Assembly: GCA_903885375.1 (NCBI GenBank)
Contig: CAISIK010000027.1
Coordinates: 124,001 to 188,000, forward strand
DNA from: an uncultured Pseudomonadota bacterium
Lineage (GTDB): Bacteria; Myxococcota_A; UBA796; SXON01
Length of the DNA: 64,000 nucleotides
Direction: 5' to 3'
Positions within the stretch are counted from its first letter, which is position 1. Every line of letters starts with the position of its first letter. Below, piece by piece: positions 1 through 7,579 of this stretch. Under the pieces are notes generated by a model. It made no database searches. It had not been told where the DNA came from and worked only from the letters and a program-made list of their open reading frames with translations. Position numbers and translations under genes: made by a program.

Positions 1-2
1 CC

Positions 3-989
3 GGCCTCCTCGCCCCCCTCACGCTCGACGCCGCCGCGGGCGGTCCCACGGGGCTCCAGGTGCTGGCGCCGTTGATTGGGCGCAGTGGCGGGCTGTCGGA
101 GGCCGAGGGCGTCTTGCGGTTCGGGGCCGGACAGCCCGCGCTGAGCTTCGCGAGCGGGGGTGGGGCGCTGGTGGCGGCGGTCCTCGCGTGGCGGGGCGGC
201 AAGCGTCGCGAGCTCGCTACCGCGCTGATCGTGGCGGTCGTGGGGCTGCTCCTCGCGTGCGGCCCGGCCATCGTGGTTGGGGAGGGGTTCGTGGTGAACC
301 GTCCGTGGGTGTGGCTGGTGTCCCATGTGGACGTCCTCCGGCGGTGGTGGTGGCCGGCACGCGCCATCGTGGCCGTTTTCCTCGGCTTTGCGGCGCTCCT
401 GCCCATCCTCGCCAGCGTGCGCGGGCTGCGCTGGGTGTTCCTCGCGGGCATGGCGGTGGAGAGCTTCCGCACCCACCAGCTCCCCCTGCCCACCTGGGAT
501 GCGCGGATTCCGGCGCCGCTCGCCTGTCTGCGAAGCGCGCCGGCGGGGGCCGTGATCGACCTGCCCTTCCTCTCCGACCAACGGAACCTGTGGTTCCAGA
601 CCGAGCACCACCACCCGCTGCTCTCGGGAATGCTGGTGCTGAGCCCCGAGTTCGGTAGCGCCCCGGCGATCGCCCTGCGGCAGGAGAACACCTTCCTCGA
701 CCTCCTGCTCGATCTCGGGGAGCGGCAGTACACCCGTCCGCTCACCTACGACCCCCCGGATCGAGCGTCCCTCGTCGCGGCCGGCTACCGCTACGTGCTG
801 GTGGACGAGAGCCGCTTCTGGACGACGCGGCCCGGGGGGGAGGAGGGCGAGCGGAAGTCGATGTGGCCGCGTCTTTCGCGGCTCCTGCGGCCGCTCCTCG
901 GCGAGCCGGCCCTCGATGCCGATGGCGTGGCGCTGTTCACGCTGGACGGGGCACACCTCGACTGCGTGGTACCCTCCGGCGCACCGTGA
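3..989 (+). CDS. Polytopic membrane protein, C-terminal part (5' end outside window)
   Basis: The reading frame is open from the first bases of the window to a TGA at 987-989, so the N-terminus is missing; a GTG at 60 is the first possible start inside the window but the frame clearly continues upstream. The visible part has hydrophobic helices (for example GLLLACGPAIVVG and AIVAVFLGFAALLPILASV) followed by a soluble tail of about 170 residues containing AGAVIDLPFLSDQ and HHHPLLSGMLVLSP. This layout resembles the C-terminal half of GT-C/YfhO-like membrane glycosyltransferases, but no catalytic residues are visible, so this is only a suggestion. Its stop overlaps the GTG start of the next gene (GTGA), which suggests co-translation. 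Confidence 0.7.
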   Translation, partial: GLLAPLTLDAAAGGPTGLQVLAPLIGRSGGLSEAEGVLRFGAGQPALSFASGGGALVAAVLAWRGGKRRELATALIVAVVGLLLACGPAIVVGEGFVVNRPWVWLVSHVDVLRRWWWPARAIVAVFLGFAALLPILASVRGLRWVFLAGMAVESFRTHQLPLPTWDARIPAPLACLRSAPAGAVIDLPFLSDQRNLWFQTEHHHPLLSGMLVLSPEFGSAPAIALRQENTFLDLLLDLGERQYTRPLTYDPPDRASLVAAGYRYVLVDESRFWTTRPGGEEGERKSMWPRLSRLLRPLLGEPALDADGVALFTLDGAHLDCVVPSGAP

Positions 990-2683
990 CTGCGCCCGAT
1001 CTTGCGACGCCGATCGACTCCTGTGTGCGCCTGGAGACGCCCGAGCACGTGGTCCTGCCCGTTTCCCTCGCCGGCGTTGGCGCGCGCGGCATGGCCTGGC
1101 TCGTCGATGCCGGCATCCGGGCCGTGGTCCTGTGGGTTGGGGGGCTGCTCCTCTTCACGATCGTGCCGGCTTCCGAAGGCGCCGGGAGCGGCGCGTGGAT
1201 GGTCGTGTGGTTCCTCCTCGACTGGGGCTGGTACGCCGCCTTCGAAGCCTTCGACGACGGCCGGAGCCCCGGCAAGCGGGCGCTGGGCCTGCGGGTGGTG
1301 AGCGCCGACGGCACCGCCATCACCCCGCGCCAGGCGCTCCTCCGCAACCTGCTGCGCGCCGCCGACGCCCTGCCCGCCGTCTACTTCGTGGGCGCCGTCT
1401 CGGTGCTGGTGGATGGTCGTTTCCGGCGGCTCGGCGACATCGTGGCCGGCACGCTCGTGGTGCGGGAGGTCGTGGAGCACATCGAGCTGCCCGCGGTGGC
1501 GATCACGCCCCCCGTGCTCGCGGGCGAGCTGCCGGGCCTGCCGCGGCAACGGCGGGTCACCCCGCAGGACCGGGCCGCGCTCGAAGAGTGGCATGCCGCC
1601 TCCCAGCGCCTCGGCGTCGTGTGGAGCGAGTGGGTGGCCGCCCGCGTGGTGGACGCCTTCGTGAAGCGCTACCGGGTCGCCTCGCCTACCCCCACCCGCA
1701 CGCTGCAGCGCCTCCTCGCCGATGCGCGGGCGGTGCAGCCGGAGCTGGAACGCGCGGCGGGCGCGGGGGTGGATGAGGGGCGCGCGCTCCAGCGCCTCCT
1801 CGCTGACGACGGCCGCCTCTCGCCCACGGAGGCCCCGGCCTTCGTGTGGAGCCTGCGCGCGGTGGTCGCGGAGCTCGGCCGGCTGCGGCAGGTGTCGCCC
1901 GGACGGGCCCGCGCGGCCGAGCAGGCCCTCTGGCGCGCCGAGGGCATCCTGCGGGGGGCGCGGGCGCCGGGGTGGTCGATCCCGCTCACGGCCGTCCACC
2001 GCTTCCTCCTCATCGAGTTCCCGGCCGCGTTGCGGCGGAGCGGCGGGTGGTTCCTGCTCGCCAACGCGCTGTTCTGGGGCCCCTTCTTCCTCTGCGCGGT
2101 GGGCGCGGCCTTCGACCCGGAGTTCGCCGACCGCCTCCTCTCGCCCGAGATGCGGGCACTCGAGGACTCCTACCTCAACCCGGAGAGCCGCACCGCCGAC
2201 CAGAACGCCCAGATGGCCTGCTTCTACGTGCTCAACAACGTGGGCATCGCCTTGCGGGCCGCGGCGGCCGGCGCCTTCGGGGGCATCGGCACGGCGTGGG
2301 TGCTCGTGAGCAACGGGGTCGCCATCGGCGCGTTCACCGGGTACCTCGCCAGCGTGGGCGGGCTGGGCAACCTGCTCCGCTTCACGTCGGGGCACTCGGC
2401 GTGGGAGCTGACCGCCATCACGGTGTCGGGTGCAGCGGGCTTCCGTCTGGGCGCGGCGTTGCTGGCGCCGGGGGCGCTCCCGCGCGGGGCGGCGCTCGTG
2501 GCGGCGGGGCCCGATGTGCTGCGCCTCGCGGGCGGCGCTGCCGCCATGCTCGTGGTGGCGGCCAGCATCGAAGGCTTCTGGTCGGGCTGGCTCCTCCCCG
2601 ACGCCGTGAAGATCACCTTCGCGGCCGTGCAGGTGGTGCTCGTCGTGCTCTGGCTGGGCGGGTTCGCGCGGAGGGCCCGGTGA
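986..2683 (+). CDS. RDD domain / stage II sporulation protein M-like fusion membrane protein
   Basis: Predicted 565 aa. GTG 986 is chosen because it overlaps the previous stop as GTGA and leads directly into an RDD-type domain: an N-terminal membrane module ending with GRSPGKRALGLRVV and RRLGDIVAGTLVV. A soluble helical linker of about 150 residues follows. The C-terminal half matches the SpoIIM/DUF95 family: FYVLNNVGIALRAAAAGAFGG, then SNGVAIGAFTGYLA, then GHSAWELTAITVSGAAG and ALLAPGALPRGAAL. In bacteria these two modules are usually separate genes next to moxR and DUF58 genes, as found here just downstream; here they are fused. Presumed inner-membrane protein; role of the family is poorly known. 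Its stop overlaps the next gene. Confidence 0.85.
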   Translation: MTAPDLATPIDSCVRLETPEHVVLPVSLAGVGARGMAWLVDAGIRAVVLWVGGLLLFTIVPASEGAGSGAWMVVWFLLDWGWYAAFEAFDDGRSPGKRALGLRVVSADGTAITPRQALLRNLLRAADALPAVYFVGAVSVLVDGRFRRLGDIVAGTLVVREVVEHIELPAVAITPPVLAGELPGLPRQRRVTPQDRAALEEWHAASQRLGVVWSEWVAARVVDAFVKRYRVASPTPTRTLQRLLADARAVQPELERAAGAGVDEGRALQRLLADDGRLSPTEAPAFVWSLRAVVAELGRLRQVSPGRARAAEQALWRAEGILRGARAPGWSIPLTAVHRFLLIEFPAALRRSGGWFLLANALFWGPFFLCAVGAAFDPEFADRLLSPEMRALEDSYLNPESRTADQNAQMACFYVLNNVGIALRAAAAGAFGGIGTAWVLVSNGVAIGAFTGYLASVGGLGNLLRFTSGHSAWELTAITVSGAAGFRLGAALLAPGALPRGAALVAAGPDVLRLAGGAAAMLVVAASIEGFWSGWLLPDAVKITFAAVQVVLVVLWLGGFARRAR

Positions 2684-3438
2684 TCGAGAACTCCGGGGTG
2701 GTGATGCGCCGCCGGGGCGCGCCCGAGGTGCTCGACCTCGCCACGGCGCTCGTCCGGGTGGATGCGGGCCGGCTCCTCCGGCGGGCCCTCCCGTTGGTCC
2801 TCCCGGTGGCGATGGTCACCGGCCTCCTGTGGCTGCTCGAGCCCTGGCTCGGGGTGGCCGCCGGCGTCCTCATGGCGCGGCTGGTGCAGCTCCCCGCGCT
2901 CCTCGCCGCCAGCGACCGCGCCGCGGGCCGCGTGCCGTCGCTCGCCTGGTCCCGGCTCCTGTCGGGGTGGGCGGCGCTCACCCCCGGCACCCTGCTCTAC
3001 GGCTTCGGCTACGTCGTGGGCCTCCCGCTGTTGGTGCTCCCCCCCTACCTCTGGCTGCGCGGCCTGTTCCTGCCGGAGGTGGTGGTGCTGGAGCGCCCGG
3101 AGGGCGGGGCGGGCGCGCGCCTCGGGAGCTTCATGGCCGGGGCCGTCGGGGAGATCCTCGTCACCCGGATGTGGCAGGTGGCCATCGAGGTGTGGTTCAT
3201 GGTCGGGGTGGCGCTCACGGGCGAGTTCGTGATCGAGGTGCTCCTGCAGCTGGGCGCCCCCTTCGGCGCGCTCATGGAGGGGGAGGCCTCGCCGCTCCTC
3301 GTGGTCGGCTCCTTCCTCGCGCAGCCGTTGCTCTCCGTGTTTCGCTTCTGCAGCTACCTCGACATCCGCACCCGCCGAGAGGGGCTCGACGCCTGGTTCC
3401 TGCTCTGGTCGGCGGCCAACCGTGAGCCCTCGCCGTGA
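2680..3438 (+). CDS. Membrane protein of the MoxR/DUF58 cluster
   Basis: Predicted 252 aa. GTG 2680 overlaps the preceding TGA (GTGA); an internal ATG at 2704 is an alternative. The protein has several hydrophobic segments, for example LLRRALPLVLPVAMVTGLLWLLE (split by charges), LLYGFGYVVGLPLLVLPPYL and FMVGVALTGEFVIEVLLQL. I do not recognise the family. Its position between a SpoIIM-like gene and a DUF4350-like gene, with coupled starts on both sides, suggests a membrane part of the same system. It probably sits in the inner membrane. Confidence 0.75.
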   Translation: MIENSGVVMRRRGAPEVLDLATALVRVDAGRLLRRALPLVLPVAMVTGLLWLLEPWLGVAAGVLMARLVQLPALLAASDRAAGRVPSLAWSRLLSGWAALTPGTLLYGFGYVVGLPLLVLPPYLWLRGLFLPEVVVLERPEGGAGARLGSFMAGAVGEILVTRMWQVAIEVWFMVGVALTGEFVIEVLLQLGAPFGALMEGEASPLLVVGSFLAQPLLSVFRFCSYLDIRTRREGLDAWFLLWSAANREPSP

Positions 3439-5225
3439 TCGCGCTCCTGCTCCCGCTGGCGTGGGCCGAGCCGCCGCCCATCGAGCGCCCGGACTGGTGC
3501 GAACGGGCGCAGGCGCTCGGCCCCGACGATCGGCGGTGGTGCTCCTCGCCGCCGCCCGACTGCCCCGCCTTCGAGAAGGCGTGCGCGGCCACGCGCACGG
3601 CCAGCGCATCGGGAGGGTGTGGCGGCGAGCCGGAGCGGGGTCGGGCCGAGCCGGAGCCGGTGCCGCTGCCCGATGTGCCCGTCGGCGTGGTGGCCCTCCC
3701 CGGCTGCGAAGCCGCCATCGGCGGCCTCGGGTGGGGTGCGCTCGGGGTGGTGCTGGCCCTCGTGGTGCTGGCGCTCCTGCGGCGGGTGGCCGCGCCGGGG
3801 GACGAGGCCGGGGAGGGGGGCGAGCTCGCGCGGCTGGAGGAGCCGGAGGGCGGCCCGGTCGTGCAGCCGGATGGGGGCGACTGGCTGGCCGCCGCCCGTC
3901 GCGCGGCCGATGCCGGCCGGCTCGGCGAGGCGTTGTTGCTGGCGCGGGCGGCGGCCGTGCGCGGGCTCGAGAGCCGCGGTCGCCTCGATCCCGACCCCTC
4001 CCGCACCGATCGCGAGGTGCTGCGCGGACTGGCGAACGACCCCGCCACGCGCGACGACCTGCGGGTCGTGATGGGCGCGCTGGAGCGGGTGCGGTACGCC
4101 GGAGGTTCCGTGGACCGCGGCACCGTGGAGCGGGCGCTCACGGCCGCCGCGAAGGTGTTGGCGCGGCTCTCGGTCGTGGGGCTCCTCTCCCTCCTGGCCG
4201 CGCCCGCGCACGCCAGCCCCAACGACCACGATCTCCTCGTGCCCACCCTCCGGGCCGCGGGGGTGGAGGTGCTCGAGTCGGACCACATCGACGCCGACGC
4301 CGGCACGCAGCTCTGGTTTCCGGGCAGCTCGTGGACCGACGCGGAGCTCGAACTGGCGGTGGCCGCGGCGGAGGAGGGCGCCACCGTGGTGATCGTGGGC
4401 ACCACGTTCGCGGCCAGCCTCCCGTTGGAGGGCGTCGTCTTCACCGGCGCCTGCTCGGGCGTGATCCGGCCTGTGGTGTGGCTGGGCGGCGTGGCGGCCT
4501 GGCCGCCCCTGCGCCTGCCCCCGCGGAGTGGCACGTGTGTGCAGGCCCCGCTCGGATCGTCGCTCCTCCTCGACGAGCAGGGGGGCGCGGCCGCCACGGA
4601 GATCGCCGTGGGCGATGGTTTTCTCGTGCTCGTCACCGTCCCCGCGCTCTTCGAGGATGCCTCGCTCCTCCACCCCGACAACCGGGCCGCCCTGGTGGCG
4701 CTGCTCGCGCTCAAGGCGGAGGTCCCCGTCACCCTCGTCACGCCCACGCTGCGCACGCCGCCGGCCACCGAGCAGGTCATGGCGGCCGGTTTTACCGTGT
4801 TCATCCTGCAGCTCGGGCTGCTCTGGGTGCTGTGGGCCTGGAGGGGGGGCAGGAGCTTCGCGCCGCGGGTGGCGCCCATGGGCGGGCAGAATCGCCACTT
4901 TACCGACCACCTCGCGGCGGTCGCGCGTTTCTTCCGGGCCCGCGGCTCCAGCGAGGTCGGTTTTGTCGCCGTGTCGCGGCGGGCGCTCCTGCGGCTGGAG
5001 CGGCTCGCGGGGGTGGGCGGTGAGGCGCTCGCGCCGCGAGTGGCGGCACGGACGGGGCAGCCGCTCGACCTCGTTTCCCGGCTCATCGACCGCGCGCGGG
5101 CGGCGCCCGACTCCCCCGGCGCGGACACCTCGGAACATCTTTACCTCGTGGAGGCACTTTGGAAGCTGGTCACCCTGATGCAGACGGCGAACTCGCCGCA
5201 TTCGCCCGGACCTTCGAAGCCGTAG
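3435..5225 (+). CDS. DUF4350-like membrane protein of the MoxR cluster
   Basis: Predicted 596 aa. GTG 3435 overlaps the preceding stop (GTGA). The order is: a short signal-like N-terminus ending in AWAEPP; a Cys-containing extracytoplasmic stretch; a transmembrane helix (LGVVLALVVLALLRRVA, about residues 97-113); a cytoplasmic helical region with ADAGRLGEALLLARAAAVRG; a domain resembling DUF4350 (LLVPTLRAAGVEVLESD, then ATVVIVGTTFAASLP); a second helix (FTVFILQLGLLWVLWAW); and a basic C-terminal domain with FTDHLAAVARFFRARG. DUF4350 and DUF4129-like proteins are regular neighbours of moxR and DUF58 genes. The last 67 bases overlap the start of the moxR-like gene. Confidence 0.75.
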   Translation: MIALLLPLAWAEPPPIERPDWCERAQALGPDDRRWCSSPPPDCPAFEKACAATRTASASGGCGGEPERGRAEPEPVPLPDVPVGVVALPGCEAAIGGLGWGALGVVLALVVLALLRRVAAPGDEAGEGGELARLEEPEGGPVVQPDGGDWLAAARRAADAGRLGEALLLARAAAVRGLESRGRLDPDPSRTDREVLRGLANDPATRDDLRVVMGALERVRYAGGSVDRGTVERALTAAAKVLARLSVVGLLSLLAAPAHASPNDHDLLVPTLRAAGVEVLESDHIDADAGTQLWFPGSSWTDAELELAVAAAEEGATVVIVGTTFAASLPLEGVVFTGACSGVIRPVVWLGGVAAWPPLRLPPRSGTCVQAPLGSSLLLDEQGGAAATEIAVGDGFLVLVTVPALFEDASLLHPDNRAALVALLALKAEVPVTLVTPTLRTPPATEQVMAAGFTVFILQLGLLWVLWAWRGGRSFAPRVAPMGGQNRHFTDHLAAVARFFRARGSSEVGFVAVSRRALLRLERLAGVGGEALAPRVAARTGQPLDLVSRLIDRARAAPDSPGADTSEHLYLVEALWKLVTLMQTANSPHSPGPSKP

Positions 5226-6157
5226 ACCAGGCCGTGCGTCGGGTCGTCCACGGGCAGCCCGAGGTCGTCCGGCTCACCCTCGTTGCGCTCTTCGCGGGCG
5301 GCCACGTGCTGCTCGAAGGGGCGCCCGGCCTCGGCAAGACGCTGCTCGCCCGCACCATCGCCCGCACGCTCGGCTGCCGCTTCCAGCGCATCCAGTTCAC
5401 GCCCGACCTCATGCCGGCCGACGTGACCGGCGGCAATGTGTACAACCAGGCGGAGCACCGCTTCGTTTTCGTGGCGGGCCCGGTGTTCTCCGAGCTCCTC
5501 CTCGCCGACGAAGTGAACCGCGCGCCTGCCCGAACGCAGGCCGCGCTGCTCGAGGCCATGGCCGACCGGCAGGTCACGATCGACGGCACCACCCGCCGCC
5601 TCGCCCGCCCCTTCTTCACGATGGCCACCCAGAACCCGGTGGAGTCCGAGGGCACCTGGCCCCTGCCCGAGGCGCAGCTCGACCGCTTCATGGTCAAGGT
5701 GCTCGTGCCCTCGCCGCCGAAGTCCGTGGAGGTGGCCATCCTCAACGCCCACCTCGCCGGCTTCGATCCCGCCTCGCTCGATGAGCAGGTGCTCCCCCCC
5801 GTGCTCGACTCGGCGGGCCTCGTGCGCGCGCAGGATGCGGTGCGCCGGGTGCGAGTGGAGCCGCCGGTCATCGACTACATCGCCGAGCTCGTGGGGCGCA
5901 CCCGGGCGCACCGCAGCGTCTTCCTGGGCGCCTCTCCGCGCGCGTCCGTCTCGCTGCTCCTGGGCGCGCAGGTGATCGCGGCCTGCGAGGGCCGCAACTT
6001 CGTCATCCCCGACGACGTGAAGGAGCTCGCCCCGGCCGTGCTCCGTCACCGACTCCTGCTTCACGCCGAGGCCGAGATCGACGGCGCCACCCCCGAGGAG
6101 GTGGTGGCCGAGCTCCTCCGCGACACGCCTACGCCCTCGAGCCGGACCGCCGGGTGA
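5159..6157 (+). CDS. MoxR-family AAA+ ATPase
   Basis: Predicted 332 aa; MoxR proteins are usually about 310-350 aa. TTG 5159 is chosen because GGAGG lies four bases upstream (5150-5154) and because later starts would remove the conserved leader FEAVDQAVRRVVHGQPEVV. Walker A is GAPGLGKT (residues 54-61), Walker B is LLLADEVNRAP, and TMATQNPVESEGTWPLPEAQ is the typical MoxR sensor-1 region, so ATP binding and hydrolysis are well supported. MoxR ATPases act as chaperone-like factors with VWA or DUF58 partners. The next gene, coupled by GTGA, is a DUF58 protein, so this pair is the likely functional core of the cluster. Confidence 0.95.
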   Translation: MEAGHPDADGELAAFARTFEAVDQAVRRVVHGQPEVVRLTLVALFAGGHVLLEGAPGLGKTLLARTIARTLGCRFQRIQFTPDLMPADVTGGNVYNQAEHRFVFVAGPVFSELLLADEVNRAPARTQAALLEAMADRQVTIDGTTRRLARPFFTMATQNPVESEGTWPLPEAQLDRFMVKVLVPSPPKSVEVAILNAHLAGFDPASLDEQVLPPVLDSAGLVRAQDAVRRVRVEPPVIDYIAELVGRTRAHRSVFLGASPRASVSLLLGAQVIAACEGRNFVIPDDVKELAPAVLRHRLLLHAEAEIDGATPEEVVAELLRDTPTPSSRTAG

Positions 6158-7458
6158 GCTGGCTCCCGACCGGCCGCCTCCTGCTGCTGGCCACGCTCCC
6201 CCTCGGGATCGCGGCCGTGGGCGTGCTGGTGGAGCCGCTGCGCCTCACCGCGCTCGGGGTTGACGTCGCGCTCGGGCTGGTCGCCGTCGTCGATGCGCTC
6301 ACGCTCCTCGGCGTGAGCGCCACGCTCTCCCGTCAGCTTCGCACCACCTGGTCGGTGAACCGGCCGGAGCGGGTGGTGGTGCAGATCGCACGGCGCAAGC
6401 GGGGCGCGGTGCAGGTGGAGATGCAGGTCACCCTGCCCGAGGGGATCGAAGCCGAGGGGCTCCCCGCCCGCTTCCGGATGCGCGAGCGCGCGCGGGTGGA
6501 GCTGCGCCTCGTGGCGCGCCGCCGCGGACGCTGGGTGCTCGGCGACCACCCCCTGCGCATCACCTCCACGTTCGGGCTCTGGCAGCGCCAGCTCCTGCTC
6601 CCGGCGCACGACGTCGTGCAGGTGTGGCCCGACGTGAAGGCGCTCACCCAGTACGATCTGCTCGCCCGCGCCGGGCGTCAGGCCATGCTCGTGCGCGTGC
6701 TCCCCCGCCCCGGCACGCTCGCCGAGTTCGAGCGGCTGCGCCCCTGGGCGCGGGGCGACGAGTACCGGATGGTGGACTGGAAGGCCACGGCGCGCGCGCG
6801 CCAACCCATCGTGCGCCAGCTCCGTCACGCCACCAACCAGAGCGTCGTCTTCCTGCTCGACCTCGGCCGCACGATGACGGCGGAGTGGCAGGGACGCAGC
6901 GCGGTGGATTCGGCGCTCGACGCGCTCCTGCTCACCGGCCACGTGGCGCTCCGGCAGAAGGACCGCGTGGGCCTCATCGCCTTCGACCGCAAGGTCCGGG
7001 CGCTGCTGAAACCCCAATCGGGCCCGCGCGCCCGGCAGGCGCTCCTCCGCGCCGCCTGCAACCTCTTCCCCGAGCTGGAGGAGCCCGACTTCCGGGAGGC
7101 CTTCGCCGCGTTGCGCACCCACGTGCGCTCCCGCTCGCTCGTGGTGCTTTTCACGAGCCTCGCCGACGAAGGCAGCGCCCGGCTCCTCCGCCAGCTCCTC
7201 CCCACCGTTTCGCGGCACCTCGTCGTGTGGGTTGCGCTGCGCGACCCGGGCGTGGAGGCGATGGCGAACCGCCCGCCCAACGACGATCCGCTCTCCCCCT
7301 GGGAGCGTGGCGCCGCCGCCGAGTTCCTCAACTGGCGCCAGCGCACCCTCGACGACGCCCGTTCCCGCGGCGTGCACGTCATCGACGCGCTGCCCGCCGA
7401 GGTCACGCCCACCCTGCTCTCGCACTACCTCGACGTGAAGGCGCGGCAGGTGCTGTAG
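6154..7458 (+). CDS. DUF58 domain protein
   Basis: Predicted 434 aa, GTG start overlapping the moxR stop. Two N-terminal hydrophobic segments (LLLLATLPLGIAAVGVLVEPL and LGLVAVVDALTLLGVSATL) are followed by a beta-rich region. The DUF58 signature then appears in the form RPWARGDEYRMVDWKATARA, with a VWA-like stretch downstream (QSVVFLLDLGRTMTAEWQG, KDRVGLIAFDRKVRALL). DUF58 proteins are membrane-anchored partners of MoxR ATPases, and this is the last gene of the coupled cluster. The following 121 bases hold a GC-rich hairpin and the purL ribosome binding site. Confidence 0.92.
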   Translation: MSWLPTGRLLLLATLPLGIAAVGVLVEPLRLTALGVDVALGLVAVVDALTLLGVSATLSRQLRTTWSVNRPERVVVQIARRKRGAVQVEMQVTLPEGIEAEGLPARFRMRERARVELRLVARRRGRWVLGDHPLRITSTFGLWQRQLLLPAHDVVQVWPDVKALTQYDLLARAGRQAMLVRVLPRPGTLAEFERLRPWARGDEYRMVDWKATARARQPIVRQLRHATNQSVVFLLDLGRTMTAEWQGRSAVDSALDALLLTGHVALRQKDRVGLIAFDRKVRALLKPQSGPRARQALLRAACNLFPELEEPDFREAFAALRTHVRSRSLVVLFTSLADEGSARLLRQLLPTVSRHLVVWVALRDPGVEAMANRPPNDDPLSPWERGAAAEFLNWRQRTLDDARSRGVHVIDALPAEVTPTLLSHYLDVKARQVL

Positions 7459-7546
7459 GGCGCTGCGGCGCGACCGGTCGCGGGGGAGGCGCGGATCGCC
7501 CCGCAGCGCGGCCAGGGGGTGAAACGCTCGCGTGGCTGGGTTAGCC

Positions 7547-7562
7547 CCGCCCCCCGGGGCGG
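7547..7562. repeat. GC-rich hairpin upstream of purL
   Basis: CCGCCCC at 7547-7553 pairs with GGGGCGG at 7556-7562. It lies between the DUF58 stop and the purL ribosome binding site. No T-run follows, so it is either a weak terminator for the upstream cluster or leader structure of the purL mRNA; the sequence does not decide which. Confidence 0.35.
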
Positions 7563-7579
7563 CCCGGGAAGGAGTCACG

